A stretch of 22,878 nt of DNA from FEB-35 sp050263095 (lineage in GTDB: Bacteria; Desulfobacterota; Deferrimicrobia; Deferrimicrobiales; Deferrimicrobiaceae), in assembly GCA_050263095.1 (NCBI GenBank), contig JBLNEW010000070.1, positions 1-22,878 of the forward strand, in the 5' to 3' direction. A program made the position numbers and the translations under genes. The stretch's first letter is position 1. The number at the start of each line of letters is the position of its first letter. Shown here in pieces: positions 15,765-22,878 of the stretch. The notes beneath the pieces are model-generated. The model was not told the origin of the DNA and made no database searches. It was given only the letters and a program-made list of their open reading frames with translations.

Positions 15765-16661
15765 CTAATTCAGAAAGCGGGACGGATTCACCGCGAGGCC
15801 GTTCACGTGCACTTCGTAGTGCAGATGGGGACCGGTCGTCCGGCCCGTGTCTCCCACCGTGCCTACAGGATCGCCTTTCTGAACGATATCGCCCACCGCC
15901 GCCAGGCGCTCCTGCAGATGCGCGTATAACGTCCTGTAGCCGAAGCCGTGCTCGAGGACGACCACGTTGCCGAAAAGCGACTCGTAGCCGCTTCTGACGA
16001 CCTTCCCCGCCGCGGCGGCGCACACCCGGACCCCCGTCCCGGCGATTATATCCAGCCCGTGATGGAACACGGGGGTGCCGGTGAAAGGAGAGGTCCGGAC
16101 CCCGAATCCCGACGACAGCATCCCCCGCACCGGCCAGAGAGCGGGTATGCTCTCGAGCACGATCCGGCGGTTGTCCAGCTCCTCGCGCAGGACCTCGAGG
16201 TACCTGACGTCCACCATGACGTCCTTCCTGAGCTGGTCGAACCGAAGGTCGAGGAAGCGATCGAGGCGGGTCGCCGCGGTTTCCTGCGTCTCGACACCCC
16301 CCATCCCGGCCTGCCGATCCGTCTTTCCGGCGGCGCCGGGACGCGCCGGAATGTCTATGCGCGCCAGCGACCTTACGCGGGCGTCGATGGCCCGCAGATG
16401 CTCCACTTCCGTTTCAAGGCTCTCGAACTTCGAGTGCAGGTTGTACAAGGTCAGGTTCTGCTCGCTGACACGCTGGCGCAGGGCCCGCAAGTCCCTTAAC
16501 TTCGAAAGGTTTTCCCGGTAATCATACAGGAAATGCGTGGCTGCGAAGAAAAGGAGGGCGAGCGCCGCCGCCGCCGCCATCATGCCCGTGCGCCCCACGA
16601 GAAACTCCCGCGTGCGCTCGCCGTAACCGATTCGAAGCGAGAACATGTGCCGCTCGCGCAC
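15765..16661 (-). CDS. Membrane-anchored M23-family metallopeptidase (LytM/NlpD-like)
   Basis: A 298-residue envelope protein: a short basic cytoplasmic start, one membrane segment (about 25-46), a coiled-coil region (about 49-95), a variable linker, and a C-terminal M23 peptidase domain (about 175-295). The zinc ligands of an active enzyme are present: H200 and D204 in FHHGLD, and H281 in GPHLHYEV (279 is the second histidine of the HxH pair). It is therefore likely to cut peptidoglycan cross-links, unlike the degenerate EnvC/NlpD activators. The GTG at 16661 has AGGGGG just upstream; the ATG at 16646 is possible but has no such site. A promoter and a terminator bracket it as a single-gene unit next to secA. 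Confidence 0.93.
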   Translation of the reverse strand: MRERHMFSLRIGYGERTREFLVGRTGMMAAAAALALLFFAATHFLYDYRENLSKLRDLRALRQRVSEQNLTLYNLHSKFESLETEVEHLRAIDARVRSLARIDIPARPGAAGKTDRQAGMGGVETQETAATRLDRFLDLRFDQLRKDVMVDVRYLEVLREELDNRRIVLESIPALWPVRGMLSSGFGVRTSPFTGTPVFHHGLDIIAGTGVRVCAAAAGKVVRSGYESLFGNVVVLEHGFGYRTLYAHLQERLAAVGDIVQKGDPVGTVGDTGRTTGPHLHYEVHVNGLAVNPSRFLN

Positions 16662-16701
16662 CTATCCCCCTGGCCTTACCCGGATAAAAAAAGCAGGTGG
16701 T

Positions 16702-16731
16702 ACCCTAGCACGGAACCCGGGACGGTGTCAA
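16702..16731 (-). promoter_or_regulatory. Sigma-70-type promoter for the M23 peptidase gene
   Basis: On the minus strand a perfect TTGACA (16731-16726) is followed after 18 nt by TAGGGT (16707-16702). The predicted start of transcription is near 16695, about 35 nt before the GTG start codon. The -10 box keeps the key T-A and final T. It lies between the zinc-ribbon gene stop codon and the peptidase gene. Confidence 0.65.
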
Positions 16732-16770
16732 TGTGATGAAAACCAAGATAAATCGGATATTTGGGCGCTA

Positions 16771-16956
16771 TTATCCGGCCGCCCTTTTCTTCGGCTTCTT
16801 GTCCGTCCCGCGGTTCCTGGCCACCACGGGGTCCACTATTTCGCCGCAATTCAGGCACCTCCAGGCATAGAACAGGTCGAGCATGTCCTGGAATCGCTCG
16901 TACACCATAACTCCGTTGCACCGGGGGCACCTGACCGGCCTGCTAGCGCTTATCAT
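16771..16956 (-). CDS. Small zinc-ribbon protein of unknown function
   Basis: A 61-residue protein with one four-cysteine zinc ribbon: CPRC (C10, C13) and CLNC (C34, C37), separated by the aromatic-rich MVYERFQDMLDLFYAWR. The tail is basic (RNRGTDKKPKKRAAG). I recall similar small proteins in deltaproteobacterial genomes, but no function is known to me. The ATG at 16956 is preferred because GGAGG lies 8 nt upstream; a GTG two codons earlier (16962) is too close to that site. It is divergent from the pilus/secretion ATPase gene at 17080, with a shared 123-bp intergenic region, and is upstream of the M23 peptidase, which has its own promoter. The protein could bind nucleic acid or another protein; the sequence does not say which. 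Confidence 0.85.
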   Translation of the reverse strand: MISASRPVRCPRCNGVMVYERFQDMLDLFYAWRCLNCGEIVDPVVARNRGTDKKPKKRAAG

Positions 16957-17079
16957 GCTCACCCCCTCCTTCCGCTTCTACGATGCCCGGCGCAAAGAGG
17001 GGTTTCGTTGCAAATAGTCGGCCGTAGCTCAAATTTATCTGCTAAAATGCCATCGGCTGAAAAGAGAAAGGTTACTGAG

Positions 17080-18972
17080 ATGGGAAAGAAGCGCCTCGGA
17101 GAACTGCTCGTTGAGACCGGCCTGCTGTCGGAGGAAAACCTCACGCGCGCCCTCACCGAGCAGCGGTCCAAGCGGGGGAAGCTGGGGGAGGTGTTCGTCG
17201 CCCTCGGGATGGCCACCGAGGAGGAGATCGCCCAGGCACTCTCCATTCAGCTCGGAATTCCCTACATTGAGCTGAAGCAGACTCCCGTCGAGCCCCACGC
17301 CATCGAGCTTATCACCGAAAAGGTCGCCCGGAAGCACCTGATCCTGCCCATCTCGGTCGAACAGAAGGACCTCCATCTGGCCATGGCGGACCCCTTGAGT
17401 TTCGAGGCGTTCGAGGACGTGCGGTTCGCCTCCGGGTACACGATCAAGCCCGTCATCGCCACCCGCAGCGACATCCTTTGGGGTATCGACCAGCATTATC
17501 ACCTCGGTTCGTCCCTTAACACCATCGTCAAGGACATCGCGGAGGAGCGCTCCGTAGAAGTCGTCCAGGACCGGAAAGAGGGCGAGCGGGGGGACACCGA
17601 GGACCTGCGGAAAAAGAGCGAGGCGGCCCCGATCATCAGGATGGTGAACCTGATCGTGGCCGAAGCGGTGGAAAACGGCGCGTCCGACATCCACGTCGAG
17701 CCGACCAAGACCAACCTGCAGATCCGGAACCGCGTCGACGGTCTCCTGCGGAAATCGCTGGAGCTTCCGAAATGGGTGCAGGGAGCGGTCATCTCGCGGA
17801 TCAAGATCATGGCCAAGATGGACATAGCCGAGAAGCGCCTGCCGCAGGACGGGCGGATCGGCGTCCGGGTGGGATCGAAGGCCCTCGACCTGCGGGTGTC
17901 GACTATTCCGGCCTCCTTCGGCGAGAAGGTGGTGATCAGGATCCTCGATTCCGCGAACTCCCAGATCCCCCTGGAGGCCATGGGAATGGCTCCCGGGGAA
18001 CTGAGCCAGATGGACGTGCTGATACGCCGGCCCCAGGGGATCCTGCTCGTCACCGGGCCGACCGGCTCGGGAAAGACGACCACGCTCTACGGCATACTGA
18101 ACCGGATAAAGAGCGTGGACCGGAACATCACGACGATCGAGGACCCGATCGAGTACGAGATAGGCGGCATCAACCAGGTGGCGGTCCAGGACAAGATCGG
18201 GATGACCTTCGCCTCGACGCTTCGGGCGATGCTCCGCCAGGACCCCGACGTCATCATGCTCGGCGAGATGCGCGACCTCGAGACGGTCACCATCGCCATG
18301 CAGGCGGCCTTGACCGGCCACCTCGTCTTTTCGACCATCCACACCAACAGCGCCGCCGCCACGATCACGCGGCTGCGGAACCTGGGGGCCGCGCCCTACC
18401 TGATCGCCTCGACGATCAACTGCATCCTGGCCCAGCGCCTGGTGCGGGTCATCTGCACGAAGTGCCGCGTCAGAACCGATCCGCCGGAGCAGGACCTTGC
18501 CAGGGTAGGGATCAAGAAGAAAAGGGGGGAGTTCAACTTCTATCGCGGGGAAGGATGCCCGTCATGCAGCGGGACGGGTTACCGGGGGCGGACCGGCGTC
18601 TTCGAGATCCTTCCGTTCACCCAGCAGGTACGCGACCTGGTGGTTTCCAACGCGTCCGAAACCGACATCCGGCAGCAGGCCATCGCCTCGGGGATGGTGA
18701 CCCTCGCGCGTTCCGCGCTGGACAAGGTTAGAACGGGGATCACGACCCTCGACGAGATGTACCGGGTCGTTGAGACCGAGGAGGATTTCGGGACGACATG
18801 CCCCGAATGCACCCATGCCTTGGGGCCCGGATTCGTCCTTTGCCCCGGTTGCGGCCACACCCTCCAGACCACGTGCCCCGAGTGCAGGAAGTCGGTGTCC
18901 CCGGAGTGGAAGTTCTGCCCGTACTGCCGGCACGATTTCCTGAAATCGGTCTCCGGCCGCTCGTTCGCGTAA
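17080..18972 (+). CDS. GspE/PilB-family assembly ATPase with a C-terminal double zinc ribbon
   Basis: The only plus-strand gene. The 630-residue protein has a MshEN-type N-terminal domain (about 1-150), then the hexameric secretion ATPase core with Walker A GPTGSGKTT (326-334, K332), an Asp box around TTIEDPIEYEIGGINQ, and Walker B VIMLGEMRD (E396). The histidine box HLVFSTIHTNSAAATITRL and the standard tetracysteine zinc site (C459, C462, C493, C496) follow. It powers type IV pilus extension or type II secretion. Beyond the usual end near residue 565, a tail of about 60 residues carries eight cysteines in four CPxC pairs (574/577, 588/591, 599/602, 613/616), a double zinc ribbon that ordinary PilB/GspE lack. 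The ATG at 17080 has AAAGG 8 nt upstream; an earlier in-frame ATG at 17047 overlaps a TAAAAT that could be the -10 box. No pilT, pilC or pilin gene is adjacent. Confidence 0.93.
   Translation: MGKKRLGELLVETGLLSEENLTRALTEQRSKRGKLGEVFVALGMATEEEIAQALSIQLGIPYIELKQTPVEPHAIELITEKVARKHLILPISVEQKDLHLAMADPLSFEAFEDVRFASGYTIKPVIATRSDILWGIDQHYHLGSSLNTIVKDIAEERSVEVVQDRKEGERGDTEDLRKKSEAAPIIRMVNLIVAEAVENGASDIHVEPTKTNLQIRNRVDGLLRKSLELPKWVQGAVISRIKIMAKMDIAEKRLPQDGRIGVRVGSKALDLRVSTIPASFGEKVVIRILDSANSQIPLEAMGMAPGELSQMDVLIRRPQGILLVTGPTGSGKTTTLYGILNRIKSVDRNITTIEDPIEYEIGGINQVAVQDKIGMTFASTLRAMLRQDPDVIMLGEMRDLETVTIAMQAALTGHLVFSTIHTNSAAATITRLRNLGAAPYLIASTINCILAQRLVRVICTKCRVRTDPPEQDLARVGIKKKRGEFNFYRGEGCPSCSGTGYRGRTGVFEILPFTQQVRDLVVSNASETDIRQQAIASGMVTLARSALDKVRTGITTLDEMYRVVETEEDFGTTCPECTHALGPGFVLCPGCGHTLQTTCPECRKSVSPEWKFCPYCRHDFLKSVSGRSFA
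18933..18948. repeat. Perfect 7-bp inverted repeat at the pilB-like/YtxH convergent junction
   Basis: CGATTTC and GAAATCG flank a 2-nt centre inside the last codons of the ATPase gene, about 28 bp before the YtxH-like gene's stop codon. In RNA it would open to a 6-bp stem with a 4-nt loop on either strand. It has no T tract, so a role as a shared terminator is only a possibility. Confidence 0.4.
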
Positions 18973-18975
18973 GCC

Positions 18976-19323
18976 CTAGGCGATAAGCTTCTCCAGCCTG
19001 GACTTCTGCTTCTCGAGCCTCTTCTGCCCTTCCTCTATGGCCACTATCAAGTCCTTCTTCGCGTCGTGGGCCAGGTCCTTCCCCTTGTCGAGGATGTCAT
19101 CCGCCCTGTCTCCGACCGCGTCGACCATTTCGGAAACGGCTTCGGCGAATTCGCCGACGACGCCTTCCGCCCCGCGCTTCGCCCTTTTCGCGTAACGGAC
19201 GATGTCCCTTCGGGTTTCCTTCCCGGCCTGCGGCGCCAGCAGGAGAGCGACGCCTGCGCCCAGGAGCGCACCCGCAGTCAAAAGGAGAGTGCCAGTGACG
19301 ACGCCGTTTTCCCTGTGTTCCAT
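18976..19323 (-). CDS. YtxH-like small membrane protein
   Basis: A 115-residue protein with a single Gly/Ala/Leu-rich membrane segment near the N-terminus (VVTGTLLLTAGALLGAGVAL), then the LLLAPQAGKETR motif typical of YtxH-domain proteins. A long charged helical region (about 45-115) is likely to form a coiled coil. Members are often stress-related; the molecular role is unknown. The ATG at 19323 follows a good GGGGAGG site; the in-frame ATG 12 codons earlier (19359) lacks one. It is convergent with the ATPase gene, with only three bases between the two stop codons. A TAAAAT at about 19390 on the minus strand could be its -10 box, but the matching -35 is poor. Confidence 0.88.
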   Translation of the reverse strand: MEHRENGVVTGTLLLTAGALLGAGVALLLAPQAGKETRRDIVRYAKRAKRGAEGVVGEFAEAVSEMVDAVGDRADDILDKGKDLAHDAKKDLIVAIEEGQKRLEKQKSRLEKLIA

Positions 19324-19460
19324 ATCGCACCTCCCCGATGCCAGGCCGTTGGATGCCATAACGGGATTACCTGATCCATATGCATTTTACCGCGAATCCG
19401 GACGCGTAGGAACGGGCATCGAGCGAAGCCCGGAACGCCTCCGAAACAAAGGGGATATCG

Positions 19461-20435
19461 TTATCGCACGAAGTGGCAGGCGGTGATGCGGCCGGGGGAT
19501 GACTCGAGCGGCAGCGGGCATACCTCCTCGCATATCTTCTGCGCCATGAAGCACCTCGTGTGGAAACGGCAGCCCGGTGGAGGGGCGAGCGGGCTCGGTA
19601 TCTCGCCGCGGAGGACGATTTCCTCGCGCGGAGTCCCGCCGAGCATCGGGACGGCGGCGAGGAGGCTGCGCGTGTAGGGATGGAGGGGGTTGCGGAATAG
19701 CTCTTCCGCCGGGGATACCTCCATCAGCTTGCCAAGGTACATCACCGCCACGATGTCGCTCATGTGGCGGATCACGCGCAGGTCGTGCGAGACGAACAGG
19801 TAGGCCATCCCGTACTCTTCCTGTATATCTTTGAGCAGGTTCAGTATCTGCGCCTGCACGGAGACGTCCAGCGCGGACACCGGCTCGTCGGCCACCACCA
19901 GCTTCGGCGACAGGGCGATGGCCCGCGCTATCCCTATCCGCTGGCGCTGGCCTCCGGAGAACTCGTGGGGGTACTTGTCGGCGGCATCCGCAGACAGGCC
20001 GACGCGCAGCAGAAGCCGCGCCGCCTTCTCGATGATCCCGCGCCGGTCCCCAATCCCGTGCACGAGCCACCCCTCGCCCACTATGTCGCGCACCTTCATG
20101 CGCGGGTTCAGCGAGGAATACGGATCCTGGAACACTATCTGCATCATCCTCCTGGTGCGGCGCAGATCCTCGCCGGACAGGCGGGTGATGTCCCTTCCCT
20201 CGAACCGGATCCGGCCGGAGTCCGGCGAAATCAGCCGGAGCGCCACGCGTCCGAGAGTCGTCTTTCCGCAGCCCGACTCCCCCACAAGCCCTACCGTTTT
20301 CCCGCCGGGGACATCGAGCGACACGCCGTCTATCGCGTGCACGTTGAGCGACTCCCCGGAGAAAAAAGAACGCCTGACCGGAAAATATTTATAGATGTTC
20401 CGGAGCGACAGCAGCGCGCCGTTATCGGCGTTCAT
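19461..20435 (-). CDS. oppF: Peptide ABC transporter ATP-binding protein (OppF/DppF type)
   Basis: Second ATPase of a di/oligopeptide importer. The 324-residue protein has Walker A VGESGCGKTT (51-60), the Q-loop in VFQDPYSSLNP, signature SGGQRQR (160-166), Walker B LVVADE (179-184) and the switch His in SHDLR (H217). The C-terminal OppD/F extension begins around YLGKLMEV and contains NPLHPYTRSLL and PPGCRFHTRC with further cysteines, the pattern that can hold an Fe-S cluster in some relatives. The ATG at 20435 overlaps the oppD stop codon by four bases (ATGA), with GGGGGA just upstream. The open frame extends to 20501 within oppD and was not used. It is the last gene of the operon; the true substrate cannot be told from the sequence (dipeptide, oligopeptide or nickel are all possible). 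Confidence 0.92.
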   Translation of the reverse strand: MNADNGALLSLRNIYKYFPVRRSFFSGESLNVHAIDGVSLDVPGGKTVGLVGESGCGKTTLGRVALRLISPDSGRIRFEGRDITRLSGEDLRRTRRMMQIVFQDPYSSLNPRMKVRDIVGEGWLVHGIGDRRGIIEKAARLLLRVGLSADAADKYPHEFSGGQRQRIGIARAIALSPKLVVADEPVSALDVSVQAQILNLLKDIQEEYGMAYLFVSHDLRVIRHMSDIVAVMYLGKLMEVSPAEELFRNPLHPYTRSLLAAVPMLGGTPREEIVLRGEIPSPLAPPPGCRFHTRCFMAQKICEEVCPLPLESSPGRITACHFVR

Positions 20436-21502
20436 CCATCGTCCCCCGCGGCTTTCCGGGCCGCCTCCCTCTCCTTGCGCTCCATCCTCTGGAAATGGCA
20501 CGCCGCGAAGTGATGCGGCGCGTATTCCTCCAGCGGCGGGTCCGTCCGGTCGCAGACCTCAAGCTCGTCCCGCGCCGCCGCTCCCGCCCGGAACCGCTCC
20601 AGGGCGTCACGGCGGAACGGGCACCGGTCGGCGAAGGGGCAGCCTGGCGGTATGGCGCCCAGGTCCGGCACCGTTCCCGGAATCGACGGGAGCCTCTTCT
20701 CCCCGACGCTTTTGCCTGGGAGGGACTGGAGCAGCCCCTGCGTGTAGGGATGGATCGGATCGGCGAACAGGTCCGGCGTTTTTGCGATCTCGACTATCCT
20801 TCCCAGGTACATGATCGCGACCCGGTCGGCGAACTCGTGGACCACGCCCAGGTCGTGCGTGATGAGCAGGATGGCCATTTTCCTTTCCTGCTCGCGCATC
20901 TCCTTGAGGAGTGCGAGGATCTGCGCCTGGATGGTGACGTCCAGGGCGGTGGTGGGCTCGTCGGCGATAAGCAGCGCCGGCTCCAGCGCGAGAGCCATCG
21001 CGATCATGGCGCGCTGGCGCATTCCCCCGCTCATCTGGTGCGGGTACTCCTGCATGCGGCGCGCGGGGTCCGGCATCTTCACGCGGCGGAGCCACTCCTG
21101 CGCCCGCCTTGCGGATTCCGCCTTCCCGCAGGTCCCGTGCGCGGTGTAGACCTCGGCCACCTGCTCCCCGATCGTGAGCACGGGATTCAGGGAAGTCATG
21201 GGCTCCTGGAAGATCATCGAGATCTCCTTCCCGCGCACCCCGCACATCTCCTCCTCGGAGAGTGCAAGGAGCTCCTTCCCGCCGAACCCGATCCGCCCCC
21301 CCTCGACGACGGCCGGCGGCGAGGCGAGGAGCCGGAGTATGGACAGCGCCGTTACCGTCTTGCCGCATCCCGACTCGCCCACCAGCCCCAGCGTCTCGCC
21401 CGGCTCGACGGAGAAGGATACGCCGAACAGCGCGCGTACGATCCCCCGCTCTGTCCGGAACGCGACCTTCAGGTCGGATACCTCGAGCAGGGCCGTCGCC
21501 AT
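20432..21502 (-). CDS. oppD: Peptide ABC transporter ATP-binding protein (OppD/DppD type)
   Basis: First ATPase of the importer. The 356-residue protein has Walker A VGESGCGKTV (41-50), the Q-loop in MIFQEPMTSLNPV, signature MSGGMRQRAMIAMAL, Walker B LLIADEPTTALDVTIQAQ, and switch His in ITHDLGVV. The C-terminal extension has YLGRIVEIAKTPDLF, HPYTQGLLQSLP, PSIPGTVPDLGAIPPGC and a cysteine series ending in HFAACHFQ. Two starts are near-equal: ATG 21502 (GAGGG 8 nt upstream) and ATG 21508, which would overlap the oppC stop codon as ATGA. The basic C-terminal tail after that is about 20 residues longer than needed. It pairs with oppF downstream as the two-ATPase set of this transporter class. 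Confidence 0.92.
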   Translation of the reverse strand: MATALLEVSDLKVAFRTERGIVRALFGVSFSVEPGETLGLVGESGCGKTVTALSILRLLASPPAVVEGGRIGFGGKELLALSEEEMCGVRGKEISMIFQEPMTSLNPVLTIGEQVAEVYTAHGTCGKAESARRAQEWLRRVKMPDPARRMQEYPHQMSGGMRQRAMIAMALALEPALLIADEPTTALDVTIQAQILALLKEMREQERKMAILLITHDLGVVHEFADRVAIMYLGRIVEIAKTPDLFADPIHPYTQGLLQSLPGKSVGEKRLPSIPGTVPDLGAIPPGCPFADRCPFRRDALERFRAGAAARDELEVCDRTDPPLEEYAPHHFAACHFQRMERKEREAARKAAGDDG

Positions 21503-21504
21503 CC

Positions 21505-22362
21505 TCATCGCCCTCGCAACCGCGGATCGACGGCGTCGCGGATCCCTTCGCCGAGCAGGTTGTACCCCAGGACCGTGAACAGGATGGCGAGCCCCGGGTA
21601 GACGGAGAGCCACCAGGCGAACTCTATGTTGTCCTTGCCCGCGGTAAGTATGTTCCCCCAGGACGGCGTGGGCGGCTGCACCCCTATGCCGAGGAAGGAG
21701 AGCGCCGATTCCGTCAGGATCGCGCCCGCCACTCCGAGCGTCGCGGCGACGAGGACCGGCGCCAGCGTGTTGGGCAGGATGTGCCGGAAGATGATCCGCG
21801 CATCGCCCGCCCCCTGCGCCCGCGCGGCCGCCACGAAATCGCGCTCCTTGAGCGACAGGGTCTCCGCGCGGACGAGGCGCGACACGCCCATCCATCCGGT
21901 GACGCCTATGACGATCATTATGTTGTAAATGGAAGGCTCCAGGAACGCGATAACGGACAGTATGAGGAAGAAGGTCGGGAAACAGAGCATTATGTCGACG
22001 AACCGCATGAGCACGGCGTCCGCCAGGCCGCCGTAAAAACCGGAGAAGAGCCCCACGAGCAGGCCTATCGCCGTCGCTATGCCCACCGCCACGAACCCGA
22101 CCTTGAGGGAGATCCGCGCCCCGTACGCCATGCGGGCCAGGACGTCGCGCCCGAGTTCGTCCGTCCCCAGGGGATGGGACGCCGACGGCGGCTGCAGAAC
22201 GTTCCGGACGTCGATGCGGTTCGGGTCGTGGGAGGAAAAAACCTGCGGGAAGGCCGAGACGATGAAGAAGAAGAGTACGGCCGCCCCCCCCGCGGCCGCC
22301 AGGCGGTTGCGCGCCAGCCTCCTCGGAAGGTCCGCCAGCATGGAGCGCCCGGACGAAGACAT
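21505..22362 (-). CDS. oppC: Peptide ABC transporter permease (OppC/DppC type)
   Basis: Inner-membrane permease. The 285-residue protein has a first membrane segment (about 21-42), the OppC-type periplasmic stretch HPLGTDELGRDVLARMAYGAR, then further membrane segments, and the EAA loop that contacts the ATPases: TLSLKERDFVAAARAQGAG followed by FRHILPN. It ends FTVLGYNLLGEGIRDAVDPR, typical of the family. The ATG at 22362 lies four bases after the oppB stop codon with a weak GGTGA site, suggesting translational coupling. The frame is open to 22401 inside oppB; that extension was rejected. Confidence 0.93.
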   Translation of the reverse strand: MSSSGRSMLADLPRRLARNRLAAAGGAAVLFFFIVSAFPQVFSSHDPNRIDVRNVLQPPSASHPLGTDELGRDVLARMAYGARISLKVGFVAVGIATAIGLLVGLFSGFYGGLADAVLMRFVDIMLCFPTFFLILSVIAFLEPSIYNIMIVIGVTGWMGVSRLVRAETLSLKERDFVAAARAQGAGDARIIFRHILPNTLAPVLVAATLGVAGAILTESALSFLGIGVQPPTPSWGNILTAGKDNIEFAWWLSVYPGLAILFTVLGYNLLGEGIRDAVDPRLRGR

Positions 22363-22366
22363 CGCG

Positions 22367-22878
22367 TCACCCGGTCCGGATGCGGGGATCGGCGAGCGCA
22401 TAGCCGACGTCCGCCAGGAGATTTCCGATCAGGGTCAGGAACGAGCCTATCACGAGTATCCCCATGATGAGCGGGTAGTCCCGCGACATGACCCCCTGGT
22501 AGAAGAGCTGCCCCATGCCGGGAATGGCGAAGATCGTCTCGAATATGACCGATCCGCCCAGCAGGTCCGGCACGGAGAGCCCCAGGATCGTTATGACCGG
22601 AAGCAGGGCGTTGCGCACCGCGTGCCGGAACACGACCAGCCTCTCGGTGAGCCCCTTGGCCTTCGCCGTGGCTATGTAGTCCTGCCTTATCACCTCCAGC
22701 ATGTTCGACCGCATGTAGCGGGAAAACCCCGCCAGCCCTCCGAATCCCGCCAGGAGCACCGGAAGGAGAAGATGCCGCGCGCGGTCCCAGGCCTTCCCGG
22801 CAAGGGAGAGCGAGTCGTGCTCCAGCGAGACCAGCCCCGAAATGGGAAGCCAGCCGAGCTTGACGCCGAACAGCATCA
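22367..22878 (-). CDS. oppB: Peptide ABC transporter permease (OppB/DppB type), C-terminal part
   Basis: The 5' end lies beyond the right edge of the window, so only the last 170 or so residues are visible. They contain WLPISG, the EAA loop EVIRQDYIATAKAKGL then FRHAVRNALLPVIT, the LLGGSVIFETIFAIPGMGQL segment and the C-terminal DYPLIMGILVIGSFLTLIGNLLADVGYALADPRIR. All are hallmarks of OppB. It precedes oppC by four bases on the same strand. A substrate-binding protein gene was not seen in the window; it may lie upstream of oppB beyond the edge, or elsewhere. Confidence 0.93.
   Translation of the reverse strand, partial: MLFGVKLGWLPISGLVSLEHDSLSLAGKAWDRARHLLLPVLLAGFGGLAGFSRYMRSNMLEVIRQDYIATAKAKGLTERLVVFRHAVRNALLPVITILGLSVPDLLGGSVIFETIFAIPGMGQLFYQGVMSRDYPLIMGILVIGSFLTLIGNLLADVGYALADPRIRTG

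Noticed and set aside
16999..17012. Possible sigma-54 promoter (GG...GC) upstream of the pilB-like ATPase.
   Set aside because: The spacing between GG and GC is 9 nt instead of 10 and the flanking bases do not match TGGCAC-N5-TTGC.
17035..18342. A 435-codon minus-strand frame inside the pilB-like gene.
   Set aside because: The composition is that of an antisense shadow and the opposite strand has the complete GspE/PilB motif set.

Overview
This is a GC-rich chromosomal window of housekeeping genes. Every recognised gene except one lies on the minus strand, so transcription mostly runs from high to low coordinates. The protein types and gene order (M23 peptidase-secA-argJ, rpsB-tsf-pyrH-frr-uppS-cdsA-dxr-rseP-tsaB, and a short form of IlvD next to ilvBN) suggest a free-living Gram-negative bacterium of the former Deltaproteobacteria, such as Desulfuromonadota or a related uncultured group. 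That placement rests on family resemblance read by eye and remembered gene orders; it is not a phylogeny. No IS element, prophage gene, CRISPR array, rRNA or tRNA was seen, and no gene-free stretch exceeds about 200 bp.

Layout, left to right. 1-3495 holds a branched-chain amino acid operon transcribed ilvD-ilvB-ilvN, with ilvN cut by the window edge. 3525-3875 is a small self-contained unit: a near-consensus promoter, a DUF465/YdcH-like gene and a strong intrinsic terminator. The terminator sits only about 30 bp before ilvD. 3872-11718 is a long, tightly packed operon read rpsB, tsf, pyrH, frr, a small 2[4Fe-4S] ferredoxin, uppS, cdsA, dxr, rseP, tsaB. It joins translation factors, UMP kinase, isoprenoid and undecaprenyl synthesis, phospholipid synthesis, regulated membrane proteolysis and tRNA t6A modification. 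A structured, GC-rich leader precedes rpsB. 11911-16661 holds an M23 envelope peptidase with its own promoter and terminator, then secA overlapping argJ by 4 nt.

16771-19323 contains a small zinc-ribbon protein, a divergently transcribed type IV pilus/type II secretion ATPase (the only plus-strand gene), and a convergent YtxH-like membrane protein. The ATPase carries an unusual C-terminal eight-cysteine double zinc ribbon. 19461-22878 is a dipeptide/oligopeptide ABC transporter operon read oppB (partial), oppC, oppD, oppF; no substrate-binding protein gene lies within the window.

The window is mostly ordinary core genome and I do not see a convincing new multi-gene system. The points most worth a second look are the zinc-ribbon-tailed assembly ATPase beside a separate zinc-ribbon gene, the ferredoxin inserted in an operon that also encodes Dxr and UppS, the rpsB leader structure, and the terminator wedged directly before ilvD.
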